Assembly (NCBI GenBank): GCA_017513525.1
Contig: JAFXFC010000019.1
Span: 62,001-126,000 of the forward strand
Source: Clostridia bacterium
GTDB lineage: Bacteria; Bacillota; Clostridia; Oscillospirales; Acutalibacteraceae
Reading direction: 5' to 3'
DNA length: 64,000 nt
Below the pieces are notes generated by a model. That model ran no database searches. It was not told where the DNA came from and was given only the letters and a program-made list of their open reading frames with translations. This document shows, in pieces, positions 29,359 to 39,427 of this stretch. Each line of letters begins with the position of its first letter. Position 1 is the stretch's first letter. A program made the translations under genes and the position numbers.

Positions 29359-30552
29359 ATGAATGTTGAACTTTTAGCCCCTGCAGGCTCCTTTGAAAGT
29401 CTTAAAACCGCTTTATATTTCGGTGCGGATGCCGTTTATTGCGGAGGTCCCCTCTTACAGCTTCGAGCCTCGGGAGCCGGCTTTTCCTTTGAAGAACTCA
29501 AAACGGCGGTGGAATATACCCACGAACGAGGCAAAAAAATATATGTCACGGTAAACTGCTTTGCCGAAAATGAGGAAATTGATGCTCTGGGCGATTACGC
29601 AAACACTCTTTATAATATGGGAGTGGATGCAGTTATAGTATCAGACCTCGGAGCCGTTTCTGAAATCAGGGAAAAATGCCCCTCTCTTCCCGTGCATATA
29701 AGCACACAGGCAAATACACAAAACTACAAAACAATAAAGGTCTATCACTCCATGGGTGTAGAAAGAGTGGTTCTCGGAAGAGAAATGACCATGGAGCAGA
29801 TAGAAGATCTTAAAGACAGAATTCCCGAGGATATGGAAATAGAGGTCTTCGTTCACGGCGCTATGTGTATGGCATATTCGGGCCGCTGTCTTTTAAGCTC
29901 ATTTCTTTCCAACCGTTCGGGAAACCGCGGTGAATGCTCACAGCCCTGCCGCTGGAATTACTATCTCATGGAAGAAAAAAGACAGAATATGTTCTTACCC
30001 GTCATTGAAGAAGACGGCGCTACGGCAGTCTTAAGCTCCACTGACCTTAAATCCATAGAATTTCTCGACCGCCTCGAAAAAGCAGGCGTGAAATCATTTA
30101 AGATAGAGGGCAGAATGAAATCTCCCTACTATGTTGCAACGGTAGTCAATGCATACAGACAGTTCATGGATAATAAAGCCTCCTTAGAAGAATGTGAAAA
30201 TGAGCTTGACTGTGCTTCTCACCGTCCTTTTGCTTCGGGCTTTTATTTCGGAGAGGCAAAAGCCGATCCCAATAATGACGGACTTTATCATCAGACCTGT
30301 TCATTTATAGGAATAGTTCTTGAAGATAAGGGTGAAAACAGATACTTAGTGGAGCAAAGAAACCTTTTTAAGGTGGGCGATACTCTCGAAATTCTTTCTC
30401 CGTCAAAAATCGGTTTATCTTTTGAAGTAACCTCCATAAAAGACTTAAAAGGTAATGATCGTGAAAGTGCCCATCTTGTTCAGGAAAAGGTAGATATTTA
30501 CTGTCCCCACCCCTTACATGCAGGCGATATTCTGAGAAAAAGACTCAAGTGA
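29359..30552 (+). CDS. U32 family peptidase / tRNA hydroxylation protein-like
   Basis: A 397-residue protein starting MNVELLAPAGSFESLKTAL, the standard U32 opening. The signature EVFVHGAMCMAYSGRCLLSSF and GNRGECSQPCRW, with four conserved cysteines, is intact, as is KIEGRMKSPYYVA. Some members are collagenase-like peptidases; others (TrhP, RlhA) are needed for tRNA or rRNA hydroxylation through an iron-sulfur site. This short, single-domain form resembles the TrhP type. ATG at 29359 follows GAGGAATAAGAAA. Confidence 0.93.
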   Translation: MNVELLAPAGSFESLKTALYFGADAVYCGGPLLQLRASGAGFSFEELKTAVEYTHERGKKIYVTVNCFAENEEIDALGDYANTLYNMGVDAVIVSDLGAVSEIREKCPSLPVHISTQANTQNYKTIKVYHSMGVERVVLGREMTMEQIEDLKDRIPEDMEIEVFVHGAMCMAYSGRCLLSSFLSNRSGNRGECSQPCRWNYYLMEEKRQNMFLPVIEEDGATAVLSSTDLKSIEFLDRLEKAGVKSFKIEGRMKSPYYVATVVNAYRQFMDNKASLEECENELDCASHRPFASGFYFGEAKADPNNDGLYHQTCSFIGIVLEDKGENRYLVEQRNLFKVGDTLEILSPSKIGLSFEVTSIKDLKGNDRESAHLVQEKVDIYCPHPLHAGDILRKRLK

Positions 30553-30681
30553 GTTTAATTTCGTCATATTGGCTTTATTTATATTGACAAATAAGTGTAT
30601 TTTATTTATAATAACAGTGATTATGAGCATAAATTAAGGTTTTTATGTTGATAAATCTCAAAATAAAGGAGATATACCGCA

Positions 30682-31287
30682 ATGCTTTTTTACATCATCA
30701 ACTATAATATTATCTGGGCTTGTATAGTTTCCGCTATCGTCGGCGCAGGTGCAGTTCTTCTTTTCTTCTTCCTTAAGAATAAGGGCAAGAAAAATCCCGA
30801 AGATATGAAGCCCTCACCCAAGAAAGAAATGTTAATTGGTCTTCGAGATAATGCTGAAGCTTTCGCTGACCTTTTAGAGCCTCTTTTCATTCTTGCTTGC
30901 GGCAAAGCAGGCAGAAAAGACTGGGTCTTTGATTCATGGAACGACAGAGTAAATTCTCTTGAAGGCTATGACGAATTCAAGGCAGTATTTGCCAAGAAGT
31001 TCGGCGATGTTGCTTCCTGGAAGGGCAAGAAAAAGAAATACATAAAGAATGCGGATAAGCTCCTTAAATATGTATTAAAAGCAGGCATCGAGCGTGATGA
31101 CGCTGAAGTTATAAAGGCTGATGAAAAGACAGCCGAAAAGTATGACATCATCGGCGCTGCTTCTCTTCAGACAGACGAAGAATACGATGTATTCGTTCCC
31201 TTCTGGAGCATAAAAACACAGGTTTCCGACGAAGAAGGCAACAAGACCGAAACAGAAGTTCTTCTCACAAAAGGCGCAATAAGATAA
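30682..31287 (+). CDS. Small membrane-anchored protein of unknown function
   Basis: A 201-residue protein with one N-terminal membrane helix (about 8-32), a Lys-rich linker and a soluble cytoplasmic domain of about 150 residues. The segment LKKYVLKAGIERDDAEVIKADEKTAEKYDIIG and the late DEEYDVFVPFWSIKT are distinctive, but I know no family. It has its own promoter (TTGACA at about 30583 with a TATAAT-like box) and a terminator, so it is a single-gene unit. Confidence 0.75.
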   Translation: MLFYIINYNIIWACIVSAIVGAGAVLLFFFLKNKGKKNPEDMKPSPKKEMLIGLRDNAEAFADLLEPLFILACGKAGRKDWVFDSWNDRVNSLEGYDEFKAVFAKKFGDVASWKGKKKKYIKNADKLLKYVLKAGIERDDAEVIKADEKTAEKYDIIGAASLQTDEEYDVFVPFWSIKTQVSDEEGNKTETEVLLTKGAIR

Positions 31288-31292
31288 ATTCA

Positions 31293-31330
31293 AGAGGTAA
31301 GTACAAAGATGTACTTACCTCTTTTTTTGT
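31293..31330 (+). terminator. Terminator of the 201-residue protein gene
   Basis: AGAGGTAAGTAC pairs with GTACTTACCTCT around AAAGAT, followed by TTTTTTTG. Confidence 0.92.
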
Positions 31331-31340
31331 TTTATAACAC

Positions 31341-31579
31341 AAATCATAATTTATCTGTTAAATGCCAAGAGGCACTTTCTCTTCGTAGGGGAGGGGTCTC
31401 CCCTCCCGCCATCAATAGGTGGTATCTTTAAAAAATTGATTGTTTTATAAAAATGAAAACATTTACTTTTACTTTCCCATAGACAATCTTTATATAATCA
31501 ATTATCTTCTTTCACTTGCGGGAGGGGGAACCCCTCCCCTACAAATGTAAAGGCAACTTACTGCAAAAATCATGATTTA
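31341..31579 (+). repeat. GTAGGGGAGGGG-family intergenic repeat, long copy
   Basis: A 239-base element from AAATCATAATTTATC to ATCATGATTTA. It contains both GGGGAGGGG palindromes and the same AT-rich middle as the copy at 27741. The gap 31331-31588 between convergent genes holds nothing else. Confidence 0.88.
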
Positions 31580-31588
31580 ACAAAAATT

Positions 31589-32920
31589 TTATATATTAAA
31601 ATATGCTTTTATTTTTTCTGCCGAAAAGCCTTCTTTGAAGCCCTCGTCGGGATATTTCTTATCTTCGCCCTTTCCCTCAATGACAGAAATTTCTGTTTCA
31701 ATGCCCACTTCGTTCAATATCTTTATACATTCATTCTGAAAAACCGTATCACGGTTAGCTCTCGAAAAACAAAGAGAAAGCGTGTCATTGAAGCTTATAC
31801 ATGAACAAGTAACGGCAAGACCGTATTTTCTTGTATCGCCGTTTACAAATTGCAGCTTTTCAATGACACCTTGAAGACTTTCGTTAAGTTCACATACACC
31901 GTAATTGGTCAGTATCGTGTATACACCTGCATGAGAGCTTTGCTGCATTTTTCTTAAAACGGGAAGCTTTATAGTATTCGGCACTATTCTTAAAACGGGA
32001 TTATTAACAAGTCCACCGTATTTATTTATAGTCTTCTGAAGCTCTTCTTTCTTTAACTGAGCTTTTAACTGTCCTCTTGTGGCTTCAATAATTTCCTTTA
32101 AGGAAATATCATCTCTTCCCTCGGGAGAGAAGCTAATGAAGCTCTGAATTGTGAAATTTCTTACACTCTCTGTATCAAAAAAGCTTCGAAGATTTACGGG
32201 GACCGCAACCGTAACTCTTTCTCTAATGGGCTCCTTGCGGCTTCTTATAATACCAAGCATTAAAACTGCCGTCAGATACTCTGTAACGGTCAGATTTTCC
32301 TTATGAGCCCTTTCTTTTACTTTCTCAGAACTCATCTCGGCAAAAAGAAGTCTTAAATAGTTATCTTCATATTCTTCTTCGAAATGAAAAGCCTTCGGGT
32401 TATCACCCTGAGCCTTTTCGCCGTTTTCGTCATAGTAATCAGAAAATGCGTTTGTAATATTTTTCACGGGGTCCGTATCTACAGTATATTTTCCCGTTTC
32501 ACCGTTACATATCTCATTATATCTTTTAAGAAGAGCCTTGAAATATTCCATGATGCCCTTGCCGTCACCAAGAGAATGGGAGCTTTCTATATTAAGACGG
32601 TTACCCTTATATGTCAGTCTGAAATCGGGTCTTCCGTCTTTTCTTTTTGTAATGGGAAGCATTCCGCTTTCGTTCTCTTCTCGGATTTCGGGTTGTCTTT
32701 CAGAAAGTGCAAGATAATTCCAGAAAAAACCCTTTTTAAGATATGCGTAGGTTGCAGGGAAATAAGGCATTAAATCCTTTGCGGCTTTTTCGAGAGCAAC
32801 GGGGTCTATATCCTTTGTAAAAAAAGCGGAATATCGGAAAGTTCTCCCCCATTCTTTTGACGATAGAGAAGAAAACATTATTGAAGCCGTATCTATTTTA
32901 AGCCAACGAAAATCTGCCAT
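31589..32920 (-). CDS. Condensation-fold acyltransferase (alcohol acetyltransferase-like)
   Basis: A 443-residue soluble protein of the CoA-dependent acyltransferase superfamily. The catalytic HxxxDG motif is seen as SSHSLGDGKG at about residue 115. The opening with FRYSAFFTKDIDPVALEKAAKDLMPYFP and the late RVTVAVPVNLRSFF support the condensation-type fold. Relatives acetylate alcohols, make wax-like esters or act in lipid/peptide assembly; substrate is unknown. It is a single gene, with no NRPS or PKS genes in the window. Confidence 0.8.
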   Translation of the reverse strand: MADFRWLKIDTASIMFSSLSSKEWGRTFRYSAFFTKDIDPVALEKAAKDLMPYFPATYAYLKKGFFWNYLALSERQPEIREENESGMLPITKRKDGRPDFRLTYKGNRLNIESSHSLGDGKGIMEYFKALLKRYNEICNGETGKYTVDTDPVKNITNAFSDYYDENGEKAQGDNPKAFHFEEEYEDNYLRLLFAEMSSEKVKERAHKENLTVTEYLTAVLMLGIIRSRKEPIRERVTVAVPVNLRSFFDTESVRNFTIQSFISFSPEGRDDISLKEIIEATRGQLKAQLKKEELQKTINKYGGLVNNPVLRIVPNTIKLPVLRKMQQSSHAGVYTILTNYGVCELNESLQGVIEKLQFVNGDTRKYGLAVTCSCISFNDTLSLCFSRANRDTVFQNECIKILNEVGIETEISVIEGKGEDKKYPDEGFKEGFSAEKIKAYFNI

Positions 32921-33034
32921 AGTAAACCTCCTGAAAATACTTAAAACATAATACTACATTATTCTTCTTTTTTCAACATTGACTAAAAAGTATTTTTATC
33001 TTATTATAAAGTAAATAATATAAGGAGAAGTATC

Positions 33035-35773
33035 ATGAAGTATTCTATTATAAGCTTTTTCAGAACGGCAATTGCCGCTATCACAGCATTTTTTGTGACA
33101 ATTTCAGGATTTTTCGGCGGGACTGAAGAACCCCCTGAAAGTGTCCCCGAAAATCAGATTTTTTCTTTTAGCTCAGAAAACTCAGATTATCAGCTTAATA
33201 TCGATCCCGAAGATGAAATTCACGATATAAGTGAGCTTTTATTCGGTATTTTCTTTGAGGATATAAATTTTGCTGCAGACGGCGGACTTTATGCCGAAAT
33301 GGTCGCAAACCGTTCCTTCGAATATACCGAGCTTGCTGAAAATGACGAGCTTTACGGCTGGAGCACGGTAGGTGAAGCCGGGAATAAGGTCATAAAGAAT
33401 GACAGTGAAAATTATCTCAATGAAAATAATAAAAATTTCCTCGCAATAAAAAATAACACCGACGGGAAAGCCGGAATTGAAAACAGAGGCTTTCTTGACG
33501 GAATGAGTATAGTTGAAGGAGCAGACTATAATCTTTCTTTCTATGTAAAAGCTCCCGCCGGCTTTAAAGGTGCTATCACAGCCCGTCTTGCGGTAAACTC
33601 TGAAGTAAAAGCAGAAAATACCGTAAAGCTTAATGAAGAAATAACCTCTTGGCAGAAATACACCTTAACGCTTACTTCTCCCGTAACAGCCTTTGAGAAT
33701 GTTACACTTCAGATACTTATTGATAAAGGTGAAGTTTATTTTGACATGATATCTCTTTTCCCCGAAGACACCTTTAAGGGAAGAGAAAACGGCATGAGAA
33801 AGGATCTCGGCGAAATGCTCGAAAGCTTAGAGCCGAAGTTCCTTCGTTTCCCCGGCGGCTGTGTAATAGAAGGCTATGACGATGACACCGCTTACGACTG
33901 GAAGGACTCCATAGGTGTTGACGAAAACAGAGAGCCTCTTCTTTTCAATGATACCTTTGGCGATGTTGCCGCAAGAAAACAGGGCACAAATCTCTGGACA
34001 AATCTTTCAATTACAGACGATAAGAACCCCTGCTTCATGTCATACGGCTTAGGATTTTATGAATATTTCTTACTCGCCGAGGATATAGGTGCTATAGGCG
34101 TTCCCGTTATAAACTGCGGACTTTTCTGCCAGATGAGAGGCAAGGGTCCCGTAGAAATGTATACCCCCGAATTTCAGAGATATATTGATGATATGTTTGA
34201 TCTCATTGAATTCTGCCGAGGTGACGAAAACACCGTCTGGGGAAAAGTAAGAACAGAAATGGGCCACGAAGAACCTTTCGAGCTTAAATATATTTGTATC
34301 GGTAACGAAAACGAAGGTCAGGTATATTTTGAAAGATATTCCGCCTTCCTTGATGCTTTTAATAAAGCGAAATCTGAAAACCCTGAGCTTTATGAAGGAC
34401 TTGAGCTTATTTATTCCGCAGGTGCATTCGATGCAACTCACGGCGCTAATTACCTCCCCTCATACGAATACGCAAAAGAAGAGCTCAAAAAAATGAATTC
34501 CGAAAATGTACTCGACTTTGCGGGTGCTACCGACCAGCACTATTATAATGACCCCATATGGTTCTTCAGAAATGCCGATTATTATGATGAAGAAAATTAT
34601 AGAAGAGAAGCCTCTGAAATGACCGACACTATCTATGGCGGCGGCATTAATGTATTCTTAGGCGAATATGCGGCAAGAAGCAACCGCCTTGAAGCAGCTC
34701 TCGCAGAAGCGGCGTATATGACAGGCCTTGAAAGAAACGGCGATATAGTCACCATGGCGGCATATGCTCCCCTTTTCGGTAATCTTACCGCAACTCACTG
34801 GTCACCCGACCTTATATGGTTCAATAATCATCAGGTGACAGGCTCAATAAGCTACTATGTGCAGAAGCTTTTCTCAGTAAATCAGGGTGACGCAGTTCTT
34901 AAACACAGCCTTGAGGGTGCAAAAATTGAAGAAGCTGATATCACGGGTAAAGTGGGCGTCGGCACATGGTACACAACAGCCGAATTTGATAATCTTAAAG
35001 TAACCGATAACAAAACAGGAAAAACTCTCGGAAAAGACACATTCAGCATTAAAAACCTTTTCTGGAACTTCATAACCCCCACAGACGGAAAATGGAAAAT
35101 AAAGGGCGGAAAGCTCACACAGACTACCACCGAAATGGAATATAATAACACGGGAAGTGTCGCTTACTTCGGGGATGATACATGGACAGATTATACATTC
35201 ACCGTTGAAGCTACAAAAACAGGCGGCGAAGAAGGCTTCCTTATCCCCTTCGGCGTTAAAGATACAGAGAATAACTACTTCTGGAATATCGGCGGCTGGG
35301 GCAACACAAGAAGCACCGTGCAGCTGATTGAAAATAACATAAAATCTGAAATTCTCGGAACAACAACCGATTTTACCGTAGAAACAGGAAAAACCTATGA
35401 AATCAAGCTCGAGGTTTCGGGAAAACAGGTTAAAGGCTATATTGACGGTGTGCTTCAGTTTGACCACAGCTTTGAAAGTAAGGCCTATGCTGAAACTTAC
35501 ACGGTTGTCAGTACCGACGAAACAGGCGATATAATAATTAAGCTCGTTAATACAACAGACGAAACAAAGGTAGTGGCAATTGACCTCGGAGAAGCTGCCG
35601 TTTCAAATACTGCAACTGTTCATCAGGTCAAAGGCGACAGCCTCAATAACGACAATATTTTAGGCGAAACCGAGGACTGCAAAAAGGAAGAATTCACACT
35701 CCAGGGCATCTCCTCACAGTTCAATTACTCCATCCCCAAATACTCAGTAACAGCAATAAGACTCCACAGATAA
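33035..35773 (+). CDS. Secreted GH51 alpha-L-arabinofuranosidase with extra beta domains
   Basis: A 912-residue exported enzyme that should release arabinose from plant arabinoxylan or arabinan. An N-terminal hydrophobic segment (about 8-28) acts as signal peptide or anchor. A CBM4-like beta domain (about 85-245) is inserted ahead of the catalytic TIM barrel. The acid/base glutamate lies in CIGNENEG (about 423) and the nucleophile in FLGEYAARS (about 544). A concanavalin-like insertion (about 645-815, DDTWTDYTFTVEATKTGGEEGF) splits the C-terminal beta domain, which resumes to the end. The ribosome site AAGGAGAAGTATC is strong. No other polysaccharide-degrading gene is adjacent. Confidence 0.92.
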   Translation: MKYSIISFFRTAIAAITAFFVTISGFFGGTEEPPESVPENQIFSFSSENSDYQLNIDPEDEIHDISELLFGIFFEDINFAADGGLYAEMVANRSFEYTELAENDELYGWSTVGEAGNKVIKNDSENYLNENNKNFLAIKNNTDGKAGIENRGFLDGMSIVEGADYNLSFYVKAPAGFKGAITARLAVNSEVKAENTVKLNEEITSWQKYTLTLTSPVTAFENVTLQILIDKGEVYFDMISLFPEDTFKGRENGMRKDLGEMLESLEPKFLRFPGGCVIEGYDDDTAYDWKDSIGVDENREPLLFNDTFGDVAARKQGTNLWTNLSITDDKNPCFMSYGLGFYEYFLLAEDIGAIGVPVINCGLFCQMRGKGPVEMYTPEFQRYIDDMFDLIEFCRGDENTVWGKVRTEMGHEEPFELKYICIGNENEGQVYFERYSAFLDAFNKAKSENPELYEGLELIYSAGAFDATHGANYLPSYEYAKEELKKMNSENVLDFAGATDQHYYNDPIWFFRNADYYDEENYRREASEMTDTIYGGGINVFLGEYAARSNRLEAALAEAAYMTGLERNGDIVTMAAYAPLFGNLTATHWSPDLIWFNNHQVTGSISYYVQKLFSVNQGDAVLKHSLEGAKIEEADITGKVGVGTWYTTAEFDNLKVTDNKTGKTLGKDTFSIKNLFWNFITPTDGKWKIKGGKLTQTTTEMEYNNTGSVAYFGDDTWTDYTFTVEATKTGGEEGFLIPFGVKDTENNYFWNIGGWGNTRSTVQLIENNIKSEILGTTTDFTVETGKTYEIKLEVSGKQVKGYIDGVLQFDHSFESKAYAETYTVVSTDETGDIIIKLVNTTDETKVVAIDLGEAAVSNTATVHQVKGDSLNNDNILGETEDCKKEEFTLQGISSQFNYSIPKYSVTAIRLHR

Positions 35774-35791
35774 AATGAGAAAGATGCTCAC

Positions 35792-36048
35792 AAATCACCG
35801 TCTTTGACGCACGATTATTTTATTAAGGGTATCTGCCGCAAATCAAGTGGCAGATACCCATTCTTTTTATCTGCAAAATAATTTTTGATGTGCTTTGTTT
35901 TCGGCTCCTCGCAGTACCAATGTACGGCTTTGCGGAGCCGAAAACAAAGCACCACAAAACTGTCTTAGTGGAATATGCTTTAGTTTACAGTTGGTTCTTT
36001 TGAGGCTCTTGTCCCTTTATTTTGACCGTGCGTCAAAGAGGGTGATTT
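35792..36048. mobile_element. MITE-like element with 22-base inverted ends and inner hairpin
   Basis: Terminal inverted repeats at 35792-35813 and 36027-36048 match at 21 of 22 positions (AAATCACC-x-TCTTTGACGCACG). Inside lies a long hairpin whose 19-base arms begin GTGCTTTGTTTTCGG, at about 35888-35955. The element is about 257 bases, non-coding, and is not related to the AAATCATAATTT repeats. No target duplication could be identified with confidence. Confidence 0.65.
35827..35870 (+). terminator. Terminator after the GH51 gene
   Basis: GGGTATCTGCC pairs with GGCAGATACCC, followed by ATTCTTTTTAT. It lies within the left part of the inverted-repeat element. Confidence 0.85.
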
Positions 36049-36060
36049 TTGTGCCTCTTG

Positions 36061-37476
36061 CTATTCTATACTGACTTTTACACTTTCGCCGTAGTACGAG
36101 AAATTGCAGAAGTTGGAGTAATAACTGTTTTCATGTATCATTTCACCGAGAGAACAATCCCATCTGCTGTAATATACTATACCCTCATTTGTAATGACCA
36201 ATATATCCAATTCGCAGTTGTTTCTTATTCCTTCATAATAGTTATGCGTGATGTCATAACATAATACCAGCCGTTCTCCGTCAAAAGCGTGTGCTGCACT
36301 GTAAGGATAAGCCGCCCATGCTTCATGCTCTTCAGGAATAACACATTCCATTGCAACAGTATATTCGCCTTTTTCATTTTTTGAGACTACCTTAATTTCA
36401 TAATCATTTTTGCAGAATATCATATAGTCATCTTTATTAGCGCATTCAACATAATCAAAGTCCGTGTAATCAAAAATCTCTATACTGCAGATATCAGTCA
36501 TGGTCTTTTCATCAATAATTTTATAAATGTATTTATCATTTTCATGTAGCATTAAATATATCTGTCCCATTTCAGTGTTCGGGAACATCCTTATAACGGT
36601 GCTTTCTCCGTTTATAGGATAAACATTTTTTATCTGCTCATAATAAACCGTTTTTTCATCAAAGGGAAGAACATAAATTCCGTAACCGCCGGGAATTTGT
36701 GAGGTGTCAACTGTTACAGAAGTACCGTTATCATAATCTTCAACTCTGTTATTGAAAGTAAAATAACATTTATCACTGAACACTGCATTATATGAATAAA
36801 AGCTGAAGCTGTTTATCCATGTAGAACCGTATGAATATCCGCCTATTGATTTTTCTATTTTCCACTCTCTTATATCATTGTCAAGAACAGGAATTTTAAG
36901 AAAATCTTCAATAGCCTTAATAAAGCCGTTCATTCTTTCTTTCGGCATATCAGAATAATATTCGCCTACCTCGTCAAAGACGCCGTAATTCCAGCTTATA
37001 TTGTTTCCCGGAAGATCAAGGTCTATTATCATCGGATAATAATCGAAATAGTCCTTCATTTTTATTGTCACAGTTTTTGTTTCTCCGTTTTCGGTAAGAC
37101 TATTCTTTATTTCATTAATATTAAGACCTGCTTTTTCAAAAATACTTCCAACGCCCATGATATCACTATTATTATTAAAGCTCAGTCCGAAATAGCTTCT
37201 TCCCTGATCAATCGGGTAAGAGAGCTTATGAAAGGAAAGGTCGGTTTTTGTGCTGCCGAGAGGTGTAAAATCAGTTTTCCATAATAATGTACCCTTTGCA
37301 TCTATAGTGGTATCAATGTTTACGCCCTCAAGATATTTTCTGTCGCCGACTTCTTTTTTTACGGAAAATCTCACATCGTCACCCTGAAGATATATTTCAT
37401 TCGCAGTGACTATTGTAAGAGAAGTAAAAACTATTATTAAACACACTAAAAAGGCAAGTGTTTTTTTCATATTCAC
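36061..37476 (-). CDS. Exported protein of unknown function, last gene of the GntR/ABC operon
   Basis: A 471-residue protein with an N-terminal signal peptide (KKTLAFLVCLIIVFTSLTIVTA). The rest is rich in aromatic residues and beta strands and contains repeated segments that look like a WD/beta-propeller-like surface (LVLCYDITHNYYEG, YIYKIIDEKTMTDICSIEI). I recognise no family. Its start overlaps the stop of the ABC ATPase gene by 4 bases, so it is expressed with that transporter and may serve it or be released by the same stress. Confidence 0.8.
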   Translation of the reverse strand: MNMKKTLAFLVCLIIVFTSLTIVTANEIYLQGDDVRFSVKKEVGDRKYLEGVNIDTTIDAKGTLLWKTDFTPLGSTKTDLSFHKLSYPIDQGRSYFGLSFNNNSDIMGVGSIFEKAGLNINEIKNSLTENGETKTVTIKMKDYFDYYPMIIDLDLPGNNISWNYGVFDEVGEYYSDMPKERMNGFIKAIEDFLKIPVLDNDIREWKIEKSIGGYSYGSTWINSFSFYSYNAVFSDKCYFTFNNRVEDYDNGTSVTVDTSQIPGGYGIYVLPFDEKTVYYEQIKNVYPINGESTVIRMFPNTEMGQIYLMLHENDKYIYKIIDEKTMTDICSIEIFDYTDFDYVECANKDDYMIFCKNDYEIKVVSKNEKGEYTVAMECVIPEEHEAWAAYPYSAAHAFDGERLVLCYDITHNYYEGIRNNCELDILVITNEGIVYYSRWDCSLGEMIHENSYYSNFCNFSYYGESVKVSIE

Positions 37477-38207
37477 TCCTCCTCTCCCGTGATATCCGAA
37501 AGTGCTTTACTTACTCTGTCACCTCTGTAGTTAAATTCCTCTTTAATGTAGGAAATGAGAGTTTTTCCCTGCTCCTCCAATTCCTCTGCCTTAACATCTG
37601 AGATTATATTTCCCTCACGGATAAGAACTGCTCTTCCGATAAAATCAGAAACCTCTTCAATAAGGTGAGTAGATAAAATCACTGTTTCGTGCTCTTCAAG
37701 TATACCCGACAGCACCTTATAAAAGTCCTCACGGTTAAAAACATCGTTTCCCGCAAAGGGTTCGTCCATTAAAATATAATCGGCTCCCTGAGAAAGTGCT
37801 AAAATTACCTCAAACTGATTTTTCTGTCCCATGGAAAAGGTGCGTATCGGTCTGTTTTTGGGAAGAGCGAAAAATTCCATAAGTCCCTGAAAGCGTTTTT
37901 CGTTAAATTCCGGAAAATGCTCAGAATAAAAATCACGGTGCCCCTCGGCTGTGAGTGCGGGAAAAAAGGAATGCTCACTTGTTGCAAAGGATATCTTTTC
38001 AATATTTTTTGTGCTTATCTTTTCTCCGTCAAGGGTGATTTCACCCTTATATGAGAGAAAGCCTAAAATACATTTCATAAGTGTTGTTTTCCCTGCGCCG
38101 TTTTCACCGAAAAGACCTACTATTTCACCTCTCGGAAACTCTAAATCTACATTTTCGAGGGCTGTTTTTGTGCCGTATTTTTTAGTAAGTGAATTTATTT
38201 TTATCAT
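37473..38207 (-). CDS. ABC transporter ATP-binding protein (YtrB-like)
   Basis: A 244-residue ATPase with Walker A GENGAGKTT (about 35-43), Walker B YILMDEPFAGND and switch STHLIEE; the signature motif is degenerate, FSMGQKNQ, in place of LSGGQ. It should energise the two membrane proteins encoded upstream. In YtrA-type systems such transporters respond to cell-wall-active agents. Only 1 base separates it from the 165-residue membrane protein gene. Confidence 0.92.
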   Translation of the reverse strand: MIKINSLTKKYGTKTALENVDLEFPRGEIVGLFGENGAGKTTLMKCILGFLSYKGEITLDGEKISTKNIEKISFATSEHSFFPALTAEGHRDFYSEHFPEFNEKRFQGLMEFFALPKNRPIRTFSMGQKNQFEVILALSQGADYILMDEPFAGNDVFNREDFYKVLSGILEEHETVILSTHLIEEVSDFIGRAVLIREGNIISDVKAEELEEQGKTLISYIKEEFNYRGDRVSKALSDITGEEE

Positions 38208-38208
38208 A

Positions 38209-38706
38209 TTAAAACCTCCACATCATTTCCTCCGAAGAAAGCTTACTCACTTCGGGAACTACATGCTCATAAATACTGAAATAAACAGAGTTTAAGACGA
38301 TTACGGAAACAAAGCTCAGAATTATAAATATAACGGGAACCGTTACACATCTTTTAATAAGTTCATATTTTTGGGGAAGTCTTCTCATGGTGAATATACT
38401 TTTTGAGCCTATATAGTGATAAATAAAATTATATATAGAGAAGACCAAAAGCATAAATATGAAAATCAGAAAAAAATCAAATGCACGCTCTCTTAATAAA
38501 TGAAAGCTTGCCATTTTAACATTCGTTCTTAAAAGCCTGTTTCCCGCTTCATCGTAATAAAAGAGGTTGTTATAATTTACAATAAGATTAGAAAAGTAAA
38601 CAATTGCCGAAAAAGCAGCTGATATGATATAGCCCCAGAGTAAAGCTGTTTTTACTTTTTTTACATTATAGCCCACGGGCAAAACTTTCACTAATTTATG
38701 CGTCAT
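38209..38706 (-). CDS. Membrane protein, probable ABC permease component
   Basis: A 165-residue protein with about three membrane helices (near residues 25-50, 75-100 and 122-150). No family motif is recognised. It overlaps the preceding gene by 11 bases and is immediately followed by the ABC ATPase gene, so it is probably a permease subunit (context-based). Confidence 0.78.
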   Translation of the reverse strand: MTHKLVKVLPVGYNVKKVKTALLWGYIISAAFSAIVYFSNLIVNYNNLFYYDEAGNRLLRTNVKMASFHLLRERAFDFFLIFIFMLLVFSIYNFIYHYIGSKSIFTMRRLPQKYELIKRCVTVPVIFIILSFVSVIVLNSVYFSIYEHVVPEVSKLSSEEMMWRF

Positions 38707-39418
38707 ACTTCTGCCCTCCCAGAACGGTTATTAAGGAGCTGAATAAAATTATCAGCATTGCGAAGATAGAGGCAATATCATAACCGAGTTCACTTATATT
38801 CATTACATAAAAAAGTAATACTGCAGTGGCAAAAGGTGCGACTAACCATTTTTTGCCTCTTCTCCACTGATACGAGAAAGCAGCAAAGCTGACACCAAGG
38901 CTTATAACGGTTAAAATATTTCTTATTATTCTTGCAATATCACGGCCTGCAAAAAGATTCTGAATAAACTGAGTCTGATAAAATGCGAGATAAATGCTCT
39001 GATTAGTAATAAATTCTTCGGGTAAAAGATTGGTTCCTATTTTTAAGAGCATGAAGCAAAGAACAACCTCAAGAAGCCAGGTGAGCATAAGCATTATGAT
39101 GTTATATAAACACTGCCAGCCGAAAACAGCCTTTTCGGATATTAAAAGCCGCCTTAAGGTATAGCCCGTTTTGGAATTAAATTGCATACCTGTTTTACAC
39201 AAGAATACAGCTACTGCAATTATAGTAACGAAAAAGAAAACATTGATATATGATTTATCAATAATCTGTGTAAGCGACGGGATATAATCTTCTTTCAGAT
39301 TTTTTAATACCGATAAAAATACCGTAATCTGCACCCCTGCTGATAAAAGCCATACAAAAAAGATTCTGTAAATACTTTCTCTCGCAATCAATGAAAATAC
39401 CGATATGTGTTTTTTCAT
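38696..39418 (-). CDS. Membrane protein, probable ABC permease component
   Basis: A 240-residue protein with about six membrane helices and a short positively charged loop between (KKWLVAP). It follows the GntR gene by 9 bases and overlaps the next membrane gene. It resembles ABC-2-type permeases in layout, but no signature was recognised; the assignment rests on operon context. Confidence 0.8.
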   Translation of the reverse strand: MKKHISVFSLIARESIYRIFFVWLLSAGVQITVFLSVLKNLKEDYIPSLTQIIDKSYINVFFFVTIIAVAVFLCKTGMQFNSKTGYTLRRLLISEKAVFGWQCLYNIIMLMLTWLLEVVLCFMLLKIGTNLLPEEFITNQSIYLAFYQTQFIQNLFAGRDIARIIRNILTVISLGVSFAAFSYQWRRGKKWLVAPFATAVLLFYVMNISELGYDIASIFAMLIILFSSLITVLGGQKYDA

Positions 39419-39427
39419 ACTCTCACC

